A stretch of 54,409 bases of DNA. Source: Synechococcaceae cyanobacterium (lineage in GTDB: Bacteria > Cyanobacteriota > Cyanobacteriia > PCC-6307 > Cyanobiaceae). Shown here piece after piece: positions 45,832-54,179 of this stretch (its first letter is position 1; each line of letters starts with the position of its first letter). A program made the position numbers and the translations under genes. The notes under the pieces are model-generated. The model saw nothing but the letters and a program-made list of their open reading frames with translations. It had not been told where the DNA came from and made no database searches. Location: contig CANCJV010000027.1 in NCBI GenBank assembly GCA_947378425.1, forward strand, positions 1 to 54,409, given 5' to 3'.

Positions 45832-46845
45832 ATGGCCAGCATCACCGCCAGCCCACTCCCGGATGGCCCTGGAGACAGCGCCACTGAGGTGGACGGGAAC
45901 GACAACGGTGCCGCGCCGGTCAGCTCACCCCGGAGCAGCAGTCCCCAGGTTGAACAACGACAGGAGAGCCAATCCGGGAACAGGGGCTCCCAGCACGATG
46001 ACCCCGACAACCGTGACCTGCTGCTCGTCGCCGTGCACGGCTGGCTGTTGTCCGGGCGGCTGTGGGCACCGCTGGCCGCCGAACTGGCCCCCCTGCGGCA
46101 ACTCTGGTGCCCGGATCTGCCCGGATTCGGCCAGCGGCCCCGGCCCAGGGGCCTGCAGAGCAGCCTGGCCAGTTACGGCCGCTGGCTGGCGGAGGCGGTG
46201 CGCGAACGGGCCGCCGGCCGGCCGGTGGTGCTGATCAGCCATTCTCTGGGCGGCAGCATCGCCCTGCACAGCGCCAGGCACCTCGGCAGCCAGCTGCAGG
46301 GACTGGTGCAGATCGCCGCCGGTGGTGGCATCTACCAGCCCCGCCCCTTCGCCCTGCTGCGCCGGGTCGGTGCCACCGTTGTGCAGTGGCGCCCGCTCTG
46401 GCTGGCGGACCTGCCGGGCACCGAGGCGATCCGCTCGCCCTTGCGCGCCGAAGCCCGCGCCGCCCAGGGGCTGCTGGCCTGCAGCACCAACCGGGGGGCC
46501 GTGCGCCAGCTGCCGCTGCTGACCAGCCAGCTGGCCGTGCCCAGTCTCTGGATCAGCGGCAGCCGCGATCGGGTGATGGAACCCCGCTATGTGCGCCATC
46601 TGGCCAGCTTCGCGCCCTTGCATCGGCTGGAAATGCTGGAGGGGGCCGGCCATCTGCCGATGCAACAGTGCCCCCAGGATCTGGCCCAGCTGATCGAGGC
46701 GTGGCTGCAGGAGCAGGTTCCGTTCAACGGCGCCTTCCCCTGCGCGACACCGGTTGCTCCCGCTGCTGCTGCCGGTGCCGCTGGGAACGACCGGCCCAAC
46801 AGAGCCAGTGGCTGTGCAGCGGCGAACGAAGACAGCATGGCTTGA
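45832..46845 (+). CDS. Alpha/beta hydrolase
   Basis: A 337-residue protein. Residues 1-60 are a charged, low-complexity extension. The hydrolase core has HGWLLSGRLW (oxyanion region), the nucleophile elbow ISHSLGGS near residue 138, an Asp in SGSRDRVMEP and a His in GAGHLPMQQ, so the triad is complete. The C-terminal ~40 residues are Ala-rich. Substrate unknown; the family includes esterases, lipases and haloperoxidase-like enzymes. Confidence 0.85.
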   Translation: MASITASPLPDGPGDSATEVDGNDNGAAPVSSPRSSSPQVEQRQESQSGNRGSQHDDPDNRDLLLVAVHGWLLSGRLWAPLAAELAPLRQLWCPDLPGFGQRPRPRGLQSSLASYGRWLAEAVRERAAGRPVVLISHSLGGSIALHSARHLGSQLQGLVQIAAGGGIYQPRPFALLRRVGATVVQWRPLWLADLPGTEAIRSPLRAEARAAQGLLACSTNRGAVRQLPLLTSQLAVPSLWISGSRDRVMEPRYVRHLASFAPLHRLEMLEGAGHLPMQQCPQDLAQLIEAWLQEQVPFNGAFPCATPVAPAAAAGAAGNDRPNRASGCAAANEDSMA

Positions 46846-46953
46846 CTTGATCACCCAATGAAGCTCCGCGATGTTCACTGGTGTGCTCGGAGCTTGTTCA
46901 GCACAAGCCCGATCCAGGCAGGGTATCGGTGTGAGATTGACCCCACGGAGTCG

Positions 46954-46984
46954 GCTGCCTCATCAAGAGGCTTGATCAGGCAGC
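46954..46984. terminator. Hairpin between convergent genes, possible bidirectional terminator
   Basis: GCTGCCTCATCAAG (46954-46967) pairs with CTTGATCAGGCAGC (46971-46984) with one mismatch and a 3-base loop. It lies between the hydrolase and ABC exporter 3' ends. No T-run follows on either strand. A second inverted pair, AAGCTCCG (46861-46868) and CGGAGCTT (46888-46895), lies just upstream. Confidence 0.5.
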
Positions 46985-47044
46985 GGCTCGGGACTCTCTG
47001 GATCAGGCCCCCCGTGCTGCTGGGTGGCAGGGATGAGCCAGGGC

Positions 47045-48847
47045 TCAGAGCGACGCCAGCCCTTTTTCCTGAAGGTCCGCCAGTTCGGCGTACAGCCCGC
47101 CGGCGGCCCGTAACTGCCGATGGGTGCCCTGCTCGATCAGGCGTCCACGCCGCAGCACCAGGATGCGATCGGCCGCTTCGACGGTGGCCAGACGATGGGC
47201 GATCACCACGGCGGTGCGCTCGTGCAGCAGCCGATCGAGATCGTGCTGCAGGGTGGCCTCGGTGGAGGGATCCATGAAGGCGGTGGCCTCATCCATCACC
47301 AGCACCGAAGGGTCGCGGATCGCCACCCGCGCCACCGCCAGCAGTTGGCGCTCTCCTGAGGAGAGATTGCCGCCGCGCTCGCGCAGCTGGCTGTCGAGGC
47401 CGGCGTCGAGGCGCTGCAGCAACGGATCCAAGCCCAGGTCGTGGCACAGCTTCGCCAGCTCCTGATCACTGATCTCGGCATCGAGGCGCAGGTTCTCGGC
47501 CACATTGCCGCTGAACAGGAAGGTGTCCTGCAGCACCACCCCCAACCGTTGGCGCAGGGTGGCGATCGGCAGCTCGCGGATGTCGATCCCATCGAGCAGG
47601 ATCCTGCCTCGCTGGGGTTCATAGAGGCGGCAGAGCAGTCGGATCACGGTGGTCTTACCGGAGCCGGTGGGGCCGACCAGGGCGACGTGCTCGCCGGGGG
47701 CGATCTCGAAAGAGAGATCTTCGAGGATCGGATCGTCGCTGCGGTAGGCAAAGCTGACGTTCTCGAAGCTGACGGCCCCCGGGCTGCGCCGTTGTTCACC
47801 ACTCAGCAAGGCCGCCGCGGAGCGGCGCTGGGGCGGCAGCTCCTGGATCTCGATCGGCTCTTCCAGCAGTTCGCCGATGCGCTCCACCGCCGTCAGGCCA
47901 CCCTGGATCTGGGTGAAGCGCTCCGCCAGCTGGCGCAGGGGATCGAACAGGCGCTGGGAAAACAGGATGAAGGTGGTGAGCGTGCCCAGATCGATCAGTC
48001 GGCTGGTGACCATCCAGCCCCCCAGGGCCAGCACCACGGCCACGGCCCCGAGGGCCACCCATTCGATGAAGGCGGAGATGGCGCTGTCGTACAGGATCGT
48101 GCCGGTGACCGCCTGGCGATAGGCGTCATTGGTGCGGGCAAAGCGGGCGCTGTTGGTGGCCTCGCGCCGATACATCTGCACCACCTCCAGGCCCTGGAGG
48201 TTTTCCTGCAGGTCGGCGTTGAGCTGACCCAGCTCTTCGCGCACCCGGTAGTTGGCCAGCCGGTAGCGCTTCTGAAGCCACAGGATGCCCCAGGTGACCG
48301 GCACCTGGGTGAACAGCAGCAACAGGCCCAGGCGCCATTCGATGCTGATCATCGTGATCGCGATCACCAGCAGCGACACCAGGTCAGCCAGCACCCCCAC
48401 CGCCCCACTGCCGAACACCTCAGCCAGCGCCTCGACATCACTGGTCAGGCGGGTGAGCAGCTTGCCGACGGGGGTGCGGTCGTGGAAGCGCAGGGACAGC
48501 TGCATCGCGTGGCGGAACAGATCCGTGCGGATGCGGGCGGTGAGCCGCTGGCCGACCACCTGCACGTTGTAGATCTGCGTGCCCTGCAGGGCCAGGCGCA
48601 CCAGCACCGCCAGCAACAACAGGCCGACCAGCAGCCGCAGCGCCTCGGCCGTGGCCATGCCCCGGAGCCAGGGCAACACCGAAGGCTCGTGGCGCAACAC
48701 CGAAATCGCCTGGCCCACCAGCACCGGCTGGATGGCCCCGGCAAAGGCCAGCGGTACCAGCAGCACCAGCGAGAGCAGCAGCCGGCGACGATCGCGACCC
48801 AGATAGGGCAGAAGGCGCTGCAGCCTGATGCGATCAAGGGAGGCCAT
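47045..48847 (-). CDS. ABC exporter, fused permease/ATPase half-transporter
   Basis: A 600-residue half-transporter that would work as a dimer in the membrane. The first ~320 residues have six predicted helices (LLLSLVLLVPLAFAGAIQPV; FGSGAVGVLADLVSLLVIAI). The ATPase has Walker A GPTGSGKTT near residue 388, Q-loop VVLQDTFLFSG, signature LSSGERQLLAVARV and Walker B VLVMDEATAFMD. It belongs to the MsbA/multidrug-type group; the substrate is unknown. Its ATG overlaps the hisG stop by one base (TGATG). Confidence 0.92.
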   Translation of the reverse strand: MASLDRIRLQRLLPYLGRDRRRLLLSLVLLVPLAFAGAIQPVLVGQAISVLRHEPSVLPWLRGMATAEALRLLVGLLLLAVLVRLALQGTQIYNVQVVGQRLTARIRTDLFRHAMQLSLRFHDRTPVGKLLTRLTSDVEALAEVFGSGAVGVLADLVSLLVIAITMISIEWRLGLLLLFTQVPVTWGILWLQKRYRLANYRVREELGQLNADLQENLQGLEVVQMYRREATNSARFARTNDAYRQAVTGTILYDSAISAFIEWVALGAVAVVLALGGWMVTSRLIDLGTLTTFILFSQRLFDPLRQLAERFTQIQGGLTAVERIGELLEEPIEIQELPPQRRSAAALLSGEQRRSPGAVSFENVSFAYRSDDPILEDLSFEIAPGEHVALVGPTGSGKTTVIRLLCRLYEPQRGRILLDGIDIRELPIATLRQRLGVVLQDTFLFSGNVAENLRLDAEISDQELAKLCHDLGLDPLLQRLDAGLDSQLRERGGNLSSGERQLLAVARVAIRDPSVLVMDEATAFMDPSTEATLQHDLDRLLHERTAVVIAHRLATVEAADRILVLRRGRLIEQGTHRQLRAAGGLYAELADLQEKGLASL

Positions 48848-49575
48848 CAGGAGATCAGCCCGGCCGGCTGGATCAGGCCGTTGGGCGCTGTGGCCCCGGC
48901 CTGAACTCCGGTCCCGGCTGTGCTGACGGCGCCGAGCCGCTCGACGATCGAGCGCAGGCGGCCGCCATCGATGCGCAGGGCCAGGGGATGACCGATCAGA
49001 CGGGCGGTGCTGTGGAACAAATCCTCTATCGCCACCAGGCCGTTGTCACGCAGGGTGCGCCCGGTGGCGACCAGATCGACGATGGCTTCCGAGATGCCCG
49101 TGAGCGGGCCCAGCTCCACCGAGCCGGTGAGATGAATCAGCTCCACCGGCAGATCGAGGGCCTCGAAATAGTCCTGGGCGCAGCGGGTGAATTTGCTGGC
49201 GACGCGGCAATGGGCCGGCAGATCGAGGCCGCGGCGATAGCCGCTGCTGGCCTTGACGGCCACGGCCATGCGACAGCCGCCGAAGCCGAGATCCAGCAAC
49301 TGGGCCACCGGCAGTCGGTGCTCCCGCAGCACGTCGTAGCCGACGACACCGAGCTGGGCCTGGCCGTAGGCCACGTACACCGGCACATCGGCGTTGCGCA
49401 CCAACAGGGCCCGGGCGTTGCCACAGGCACTGGGCACCATCAGCAGGCGGTTGTCGGGATCGAGCAGGGTTGAAAAATCCAGACCGGCCGCGGCGAATCG
49501 ACGGACCGAATCCTTGAGCAGGGCCCCCTTGGCCAGGGCAACGGTGATGACCGGCTCGGAGGCAGCGGTGATCAT
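48847..49575 (-). CDS. hisG: ATP phosphoribosyltransferase, short form
   Basis: First enzyme of histidine synthesis, joining ATP and PRPP. The 242-residue protein is the short (HisG-S) form: [18 protein letters not shown] at the N-terminus, [15 protein letters not shown], and the PRPP loop [18 protein letters not shown] near residue 163. Short HisG normally needs the regulatory HisZ, which is not in this window. The last ~25 residues are a variable tail. Confidence 0.93.
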   Translation of the reverse strand: MITAASEPVITVALAKGALLKDSVRRFAAAGLDFSTLLDPDNRLLMVPSACGNARALLVRNADVPVYVAYGQAQLGVVGYDVLREHRLPVAQLLDLGFGGCRMAVAVKASSGYRRGLDLPAHCRVASKFTRCAQDYFEALDLPVELIHLTGSVELGPLTGISEAIVDLVATGRTLRDNGLVAIEDLFHSTARLIGHPLALRIDGGRLRSIVERLGAVSTAGTGVQAGATAPNGLIQPAGLIS

Positions 49576-49605
49576 GGGAACGGTGCCGCAAACCGGACTT
49601 TAACG

Positions 49606-50370
49606 ATGCCAGTGAACCCGAAGTCGGCCGCGCCCCTGGAGCTGGCCCTCATCCCGGTGCTACAGGACAACTATGTGGCGGTGCTCTGGCGCGACGGCCT
49701 GGCCGCCGTGGTCGATCCGGCCGTGGCCGAGCCGGTGATCGCCTGGCTGGAACAGCGCCACCTCACCCTGGTGGCGGTGCTGCAGACCCACCACCACAGC
49801 GATCACATCGGCGGAACCCCGGCCTTGCTGCGCCGCTGGCCCACGGCTGAGGTGGTGGCCAGCGGCGCCGACCGGGAGCGGATTCCCTTCCAGACCCGGA
49901 GCGTGGCCGAAGGGGATCACTTCAACCTGCTGGGGCGCACTGTGGAGGTGCTGGAGGTGCCAGGTCACACCCGCTGCCATCTCGCTTATCACCTGCCGGC
50001 CCAGGCGGGCGAAGGTGCCGAGCTGTTCTGCGGCGACACCCTGTTCGCCGGTGGCTGCGGCCGCCTGTTCGAAGGCACGCCCGAGCAGATGCATCAGGCG
50101 CTGCAACGGCTCACGGCCTTCGACCCGAGCACCCGGGTCTGGTGCGCCCACGAGTACACCGAGAGCAATCTGCGCTGGGCCGCGGCTGAGGCCCCTGACA
50201 ATGCCGCGATCGCGGCACGGCTGGCGGCGGTGCGCCAGCTTCGGGCAAGCGGTGAAGCGACGATCCCCAGCACTGTCGCCCAGGAGCGGGCCACCAACTT
50301 GTTCGTACTCAGTCCTGACGCCATCGAGCTGGCCCGACTGCGGGCCAGCAAGAACACCTACAGGGGGTGA
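49606..50370 (+). CDS. gloB: Hydroxyacylglutathione hydrolase (glyoxalase II)
   Basis: Hydrolyses S-lactoylglutathione in methylglyoxal detoxification. The metallo-beta-lactamase fold binds two metals through THHHSDH near residue 61, GHTRCHLAY near 122, FCGDTLFAGGCGRLFEG near 142 and CAHEYTESNLRWA near 182. The C-terminal KNTYRG is near the glutathione-binding tail. At 254 residues it is the normal length. Its 3' end overlaps the convergent ABC ATPase gene by 13 bases. Confidence 0.94.
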   Translation: MPVNPKSAAPLELALIPVLQDNYVAVLWRDGLAAVVDPAVAEPVIAWLEQRHLTLVAVLQTHHHSDHIGGTPALLRRWPTAEVVASGADRERIPFQTRSVAEGDHFNLLGRTVEVLEVPGHTRCHLAYHLPAQAGEGAELFCGDTLFAGGCGRLFEGTPEQMHQALQRLTAFDPSTRVWCAHEYTESNLRWAAAEAPDNAAIAARLAAVRQLRASGEATIPSTVAQERATNLFVLSPDAIELARLRASKNTYRG

Positions 50371-51560
50371 GAGCGGGCGAGCATTCGTACGGGATGGGCA
50401 CCTGGGTAGAGCAGGGCCCGTTGCCCCGGACGGACCCGCAGGTCGCAGACGAGGCCAGGGGGGTGATCCTGCTCCAGCGGTAGCCGCAGCCGCAGCGAGA
50501 TGGCGCCGCAGGCGACCCGGTAGAGCCAGCCATGGCCCAGGAATTCCCTCCCCAGCACCCGGCAGCGGCCATCGGCCTGGGGCAGCAGCTCCAGGCCATC
50601 GGCCGACAGCAGCAGCTGCAACTCGTCGCTGGCCGAAGGCTCGAGGACGTCCGACGAGTCCGCAGGAGAGGCGATCGGGTGGGCGCTGGACGCCGTGGTG
50701 TTGCCCCCGGAGCCGGCCTGCGCTGCCGTGGACTCAAGGACGAATGGGCCCAGCTCGCTGAGCAGGCGATCGCCCTGGCGCTGAACCGGCAGCAGATTGG
50801 CCTGCAACACGAACCGCCCCACGAAGGCCGTGGCCGGCCGTCGCACCAGCTCCAGGGGGGTGGAGCACTGATCCAGCTGGCCGTCACGCAACACCGCCAC
50901 CCGATCGCAGATCGCCATCGCCTCTTCGGGATCGTGGGTGACCATCAGGGCACTGGCGCCGCATTCAGCCAGGACCGCCGGCAGCTCGCTGCGCAGGCGC
51001 AGACGCACCTCCACATCGAGATTGGAAAAGGGCTCATCGAGCAGCAACACCGAATTGCCAGGGGCCAGGGCGCGGGCCAGGGCCAGCCGTTGCCGCTGGC
51101 CGCCCGAGAGTTCATGGGGAAAACGGCTCTCCAGACCCGTCAGGCCCAGCAACTCCAACAGCCAGCCAGGCCTGTTGTGGTCGTCGCCTGGTTTGAGCCC
51201 AAAGCAGACATTGGCCCAGGCATCGAGATGGGGGAACAGGGCGTAGTCCTGAAACACCATGCCGATGCCGCGGCGCTCCGGAGCCAGCCAGCGCTGCTCA
51301 CCCGCCACCTCGCGGCCATGGATCCGCACCGTTCCCCGCGACGGTCGCTCGAAACCGGCGATCAGGCGCAGCAGGGTGGTCTTGCCGCAGCCCGAAGGTC
51401 CGAGCAGACCGATCAGTTCCCCCGGCGCCAGGCTCAGATCCAGGCCGCACAAGGTCCAGGAGCCTGGGGCGGAGGTGGGATAGCGATGCCAGAGATCGCG
51501 CAGCACCACCGGATCGCCGTCGGCCAGGGCCGTAGGGACGGTGGAGGAAGCGAGGGGCAT
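50358..51560 (-). CDS. ABC transporter ATP-binding protein, ferric-iron/spermidine-type (FbpC/FutC-like)
   Basis: A 400-residue importer ATPase from ATG 51560 (MPLASSTVPT). Walker A GPSGCGKTT near residue 57, Q-loop MVFQDYALFPHLDAW, signature LSGGQRQRLALARA, Walker B VLLLDEPFSNLD and the switch His in MVTHDPEEA are all present. A C-terminal TOBE-like regulatory domain follows residue ~240, interrupted by a Ser/Ala-rich insertion. Iron import is the most likely role by resemblance, but no permease or binding protein is adjacent. Confidence 0.88.
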   Translation of the reverse strand: MPLASSTVPTALADGDPVVLRDLWHRYPTSAPGSWTLCGLDLSLAPGELIGLLGPSGCGKTTLLRLIAGFERPSRGTVRIHGREVAGEQRWLAPERRGIGMVFQDYALFPHLDAWANVCFGLKPGDDHNRPGWLLELLGLTGLESRFPHELSGGQRQRLALARALAPGNSVLLLDEPFSNLDVEVRLRLRSELPAVLAECGASALMVTHDPEEAMAICDRVAVLRDGQLDQCSTPLELVRRPATAFVGRFVLQANLLPVQRQGDRLLSELGPFVLESTAAQAGSGGNTTASSAHPIASPADSSDVLEPSASDELQLLLSADGLELLPQADGRCRVLGREFLGHGWLYRVACGAISLRLRLPLEQDHPPGLVCDLRVRPGQRALLYPGAHPVRMLARSHPL

Positions 51561-51621
51561 GAACAGGCGCTGGGGTAGTGACCGGAGCGGACATAGGCTC
51601 GCCAGGTCATCTTCCATTGTC

Positions 51622-52017
51622 ATGAGCAGCCAGCCGATGGCCGTCAACACCGATGCCGCACCGGCACCGGTGGGGCCTTACAACCAGGCGGTCAGGGCCG
51701 GCGATGTCCTCTATTGCTCCGGTCAGATCGCCCTGGATCCGGCCACCGGAACGATGGTGGGAGCTGGAGACGTGGAGGCCGAAACCCAGCAGGTGCTGCG
51801 CAACCTGTTGGCGGTGCTGAAGGCGGCCGGGATCGGCCCCCAACAGGTGGTGCGCACCACGGTGTTTCTGCTTGATCTGGCCGACTTCGCCCGGGTGAAT
51901 GACCTCTATGGCGAGGTGTTCGGCGCAGGAGTCGCTCCCGCCCGGGCCTGTGTGCAGGTGGCGGCGCTGCCGAAGGGGGCGCGGGTCGAGATCGATGCCA
52001 TCGCCGTGCTCGATTGA
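51622..52017 (+). CDS. RidA-family reactive intermediate/imine deaminase
   Basis: A 131-residue trimeric enzyme that releases ammonia from reactive enamine/imine by-products of PLP enzymes. Features: PAPVGPYNQAV, YCSGQIALDPATG and the catalytic Arg in GVAPARACVQVAALPKGARV followed by EIDAIAVL. ATG 51622 is used; the frame extends to 51541 but overlaps the divergent ABC gene. Confidence 0.93.
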   Translation: MSSQPMAVNTDAAPAPVGPYNQAVRAGDVLYCSGQIALDPATGTMVGAGDVEAETQQVLRNLLAVLKAAGIGPQQVVRTTVFLLDLADFARVNDLYGEVFGAGVAPARACVQVAALPKGARVEIDAIAVLD

Positions 52018-52436
52018 ACCAGCCCGCTCACCATGGCCGCACCTAGGCACCTGTGCCGAGAAGAGCTGCCCGGATCATCCACAACCTGACGAGCCGACCA
52101 TCCGGGTAGTCCAAGCCCTCATGCATCGTGGCAGCCAGGGGAACCTGCTCACTCAGTCGGGCCATCCCAGGATGGTGATCGAGGCCCATGAGCTCCCCAT
52201 CCCCCAGCACACACACACATCCGGCTGGCGCTGGAGTTACTTTTGGACGCCAGCGATGCCGGCAGGACCGACACGACTGGGGGGCTGCTGAAGCTGTCAG
52301 CGAAGCCAACCACGAATCTCTACAGGGCGTTGGTTCCAACACTCGATGAGCATCCACTGATCAACCAGCTTCACAACTGTGCCCCGGTGGCAACCGAGGC
52401 AACTTTGCGTCAATCTGGCCCGTGCAGCGAGCCTCC
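52018..52436. other. 419-base gap between ridA and the SepF-like gene
   Basis: No gene is supported. A minus-strand frame (52357-52043) has no recognisable content. There is a short CA-dinucleotide run (CACACACACACA near 52208). The last 100 bases are presumably the leader of the downstream gene. Confidence 0.45.
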
Positions 52437-52724
52437 ATGGAAACCCCCTTCGGCAACTGGCTCCCCGAGGTGACCGTGATGACCCCGGCCCGGTTCGAAG
52501 ACGCCATGACAGCCGTGCAGGCGGTGCAGCAACTGAAGACGGTCGTGTTGCATCTGGGGGCGATGGAGCCTGATGAGGCCCAGCGCACGATCGACTTTGT
52601 CTCCGGAGGGGTCTATGCCATGGATGGACAGTCGGAGCGGCTGGCAGACACGGTGTTCCTGTTCGCCCCATCCCTGGTGAGAATCAGCCACGACGACGGG
52701 CGAGACGGTAACGAGCCCAGCTGA
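52437..52724 (+). CDS. Short SepF-family cell-division protein
   Basis: About 95 residues from ATG 52437 (an in-frame GTG at 52422 is also possible). The domain reads EVTVMTPARFEDAMTAVQAV, TVVLHLGAMEPDEAQRTIDF and VSGGVYAMDGQSERLADTVF, the pattern of the SepF C-terminal (DUF552) fold that polymerises and links FtsZ to the membrane. The N-terminal amphipathic membrane helix and long linker of full-size cyanobacterial SepF are missing, so this is probably a second, truncated paralogue with a possibly different role. Confidence 0.78.
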   Translation: METPFGNWLPEVTVMTPARFEDAMTAVQAVQQLKTVVLHLGAMEPDEAQRTIDFVSGGVYAMDGQSERLADTVFLFAPSLVRISHDDGRDGNEPS

Positions 52725-52728
52725 GGCC

Positions 52729-53427
52729 ATGTTGGTGGGGGTCGATGGCTGCAGGGCCGGCTGGCTGGCCGTGACGGCCGGCATACGAGGCACGGAAGTG
52801 CATGACCAGCTTCACCAAGAGGCCACCGGTCTGGTTTCCCAGTCAGACTGGCGGCTAATGGCCATCGATATCCCGATCGGCCTGCCCGAACGCGGCAGCC
52901 GGGCTTGTGATCAGGAGGCGCGCAGCCTGCTGGGGGCTCGCCGCAGCAGTGTCTTTCCCGCTCCGATCCGAGCCGTGTTGGAGGCCAGAGATCATCAGGA
53001 GGCCTGCAGGATCTCGCGCCAACTGCAAGGCAAGGGAATCAGCGTTCAGAGCTTCAACATCCTGGCCAAGATCCGCAGCATCGATGCGGTGCTGCAGGCC
53101 GATTCCGCCCTGGCTCATCGGATCCACGAGGTCCATCCCGAGCTGATTTTTCAGCAGTGGAATGGCGGCAGGCCAATGGAGCACGGCAAAAAGACAGCCC
53201 AAGGCAGGCAGGAGCGGCTGCAGCTGGTGGAAGTGGAGTTCCCGGGGGCCTGGTCAACGATCCGCCATCGCCATCGCCGCAGCGCCGTAGCCGATGACGA
53301 CATTCTCGATGCCCTGGCGGCCCTGCACACGGCCCGACGCCTGCAACAAGGACAGTCCCTGCAGCTGCCTTCCCAGCCTCCGATCGAGATCGATGCCTGC
53401 GGCCTGCCGATGAGGATCTCCGCTTAG
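52729..53427 (+). CDS. DUF429 domain-containing protein
   Basis: A 232-residue protein with GVDGCRAGWLAV at the N-terminus, AIDIPIGLPERGSRACDQEA near residue 45, RSSVFPAPIRAVLEA near 73, HEVHPELIFQQWNG and DDDILDALAALHTA. These Asp-rich motifs are those of DUF429, an RNase-H-like nuclease-fold family of unknown role. It begins 5 bases after the SepF-like stop, suggesting a joint transcript. Confidence 0.88.
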   Translation: MLVGVDGCRAGWLAVTAGIRGTEVHDQLHQEATGLVSQSDWRLMAIDIPIGLPERGSRACDQEARSLLGARRSSVFPAPIRAVLEARDHQEACRISRQLQGKGISVQSFNILAKIRSIDAVLQADSALAHRIHEVHPELIFQQWNGGRPMEHGKKTAQGRQERLQLVEVEFPGAWSTIRHRHRRSAVADDDILDALAALHTARRLQQGQSLQLPSQPPIEIDACGLPMRISA

Positions 53428-53463
53428 CCACACCCAACACGCCACCCTCTAGAGTCAGTCCTT

Positions 53464-53537
53464 CGGGGCGTGGCGCAGCTTGGTAGCGCGGGTGCTTTGG
53501 GAGCACTAGGTCGCAGGTTCGAATCCTGTCGCCCCGA
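53464..53537 (+). tRNA. tRNA-Pro (anticodon UGG)
   Basis: A 74-base cloverleaf: acceptor CGGGGCG (53464-53470) pairs with CGCCCCG (53530-53536), D-stem GCGC/GCGC, anticodon loop TTTGGGA giving TGG, T-stem GCAGG/CCTGT around TTCGAAT, discriminator A at 53537. No CCA is encoded. TAGAGT at 53451-53456 is a plausible -10 element. tRNA genes are common integration sites, and the DNA beyond this one is gene-poor. Confidence 0.97.
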
Positions 53538-53942
53538 TTGACTTTTCAGGGATTGGCCGAGGGGCATGTGAGCAAATAGGTGAGCAAATCACCGGTTTGC
53601 TCGCCGACCTCCTGGACCATGGGGACGCGTCCATGAGCAGCCCTGGCTCGGACCCAGCCCTCTGCTTGGTCTGCTTGAGGGGCTGGCTGGCATTGGGCCT
53701 GGCAGCAAGCGATTGGCCCAGGCGCCAGTCCCACACTCAGATCCTGAGATGCAGGACATGGCAACAGCCGATCCGGCTGGTTGGGGAGCGCGCCCGTCCG
53801 GTGGGCCGCTAAGAGGGCAAGTCCCACGGGCCTAGAGATCGAGGCCGAGCAGGCAGGGCCGTTAGTCGCGACGCCACCCAAAGCAGAGCGCTGATCGGAA
53901 ACCCAGGGGTTCTTTGCTCACTCAAGTGAGCAAAGAACCCCC
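53538..53942. other. Gene-poor 405-base region after tRNA-Pro with repeated TGAGCAAA words
   Basis: No real gene is seen. GTGAGCAAAT occurs near 53568-53577 and again at 53580-53589, and the latter forms an imperfect inverted repeat with GGTTTGCTCGCC (53594-53605). The same TGAGCAAA word makes up the perfect inverted repeat at 53906-53941. This looks like non-coding island-boundary sequence with protein-binding repeats or decayed mobile DNA; which one is unknown. Confidence 0.55.
53906..53941. repeat. Perfect 17-bp inverted repeat with 2-base centre
   Basis: GGGGTTCTTTGCTCACT (53906-53922) and AGTGAGCAAAGAACCCC (53925-53941) are exact reverse complements separated by CA. It begins one base beyond the stop codon of the minus-strand HTH gene, so it may act as that gene's terminator, but there is no T-run. 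Its core repeats the TGAGCAAA word found near the tRNA. Confidence 0.85.
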
Positions 53943-54179
53943 TTACTGCCGGAGATTGCGCCGGCTCCAGCCGGTGATGGTGGCTTCCACGTTCTCCAGG
54001 TGCCACTGCAGGGGCCCCTTGCCCTGGGTGCAGCCCCAGCGGCGGAAGTGCTTGCCGGGCTGCAAGACCCCCCGCAGTCGGAGCTGCCGGAGGGTTTCGC
54101 GGCTGATGCCGAGCCATTCGCAGACTTCGGCTGTGGTGATCCAAGCCCGCTGCCGCGTCGCACAGCCTGAGTCGTTCAT
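53943..54179 (-). CDS. Small helix-turn-helix (excisionase/MerR-like) DNA-binding protein
   Basis: A 78-residue protein from ATG 54179, preceded by a strong GGGGGAGAG ribosome site. The region WITTAEVCEWLGISRETLRQ followed by LRLRGVLQPGKHFRRW is a typical winged HTH as in phage excisionases and AlpA-type regulators, and a second part (QWHLENVEATITGW) completes the wing. Such genes usually sit beside tyrosine integrases; a partner may lie just outside the window. It is 0.4 kb from tRNA-Pro, supporting an integrated element. Confidence 0.75.
   Translation of the reverse strand: MNDSGCATRQRAWITTAEVCEWLGISRETLRQLRLRGVLQPGKHFRRWGCTQGKGPLQWHLENVEATITGWSRRNLRQ

Noticed and set aside
46858-47277. 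139-codon plus-strand frame starting in the gap after the alpha/beta hydrolase
   Set aside because: Most of it is antisense to the ABC exporter and the free part has no recognisable sequence.
52043-52357. 104-codon minus-strand frame between ridA and the SepF-like gene
   Set aside because: No motif, no clear ribosome site, and Cys/Trp-rich composition unlike neighbouring proteins.
53506-53736. Minus-strand frame ending in GATGFEPAT
   Set aside because: That ending is the familiar false peptide produced by translating the antisense of a tRNA T-arm; here it overlaps tRNA-Pro.
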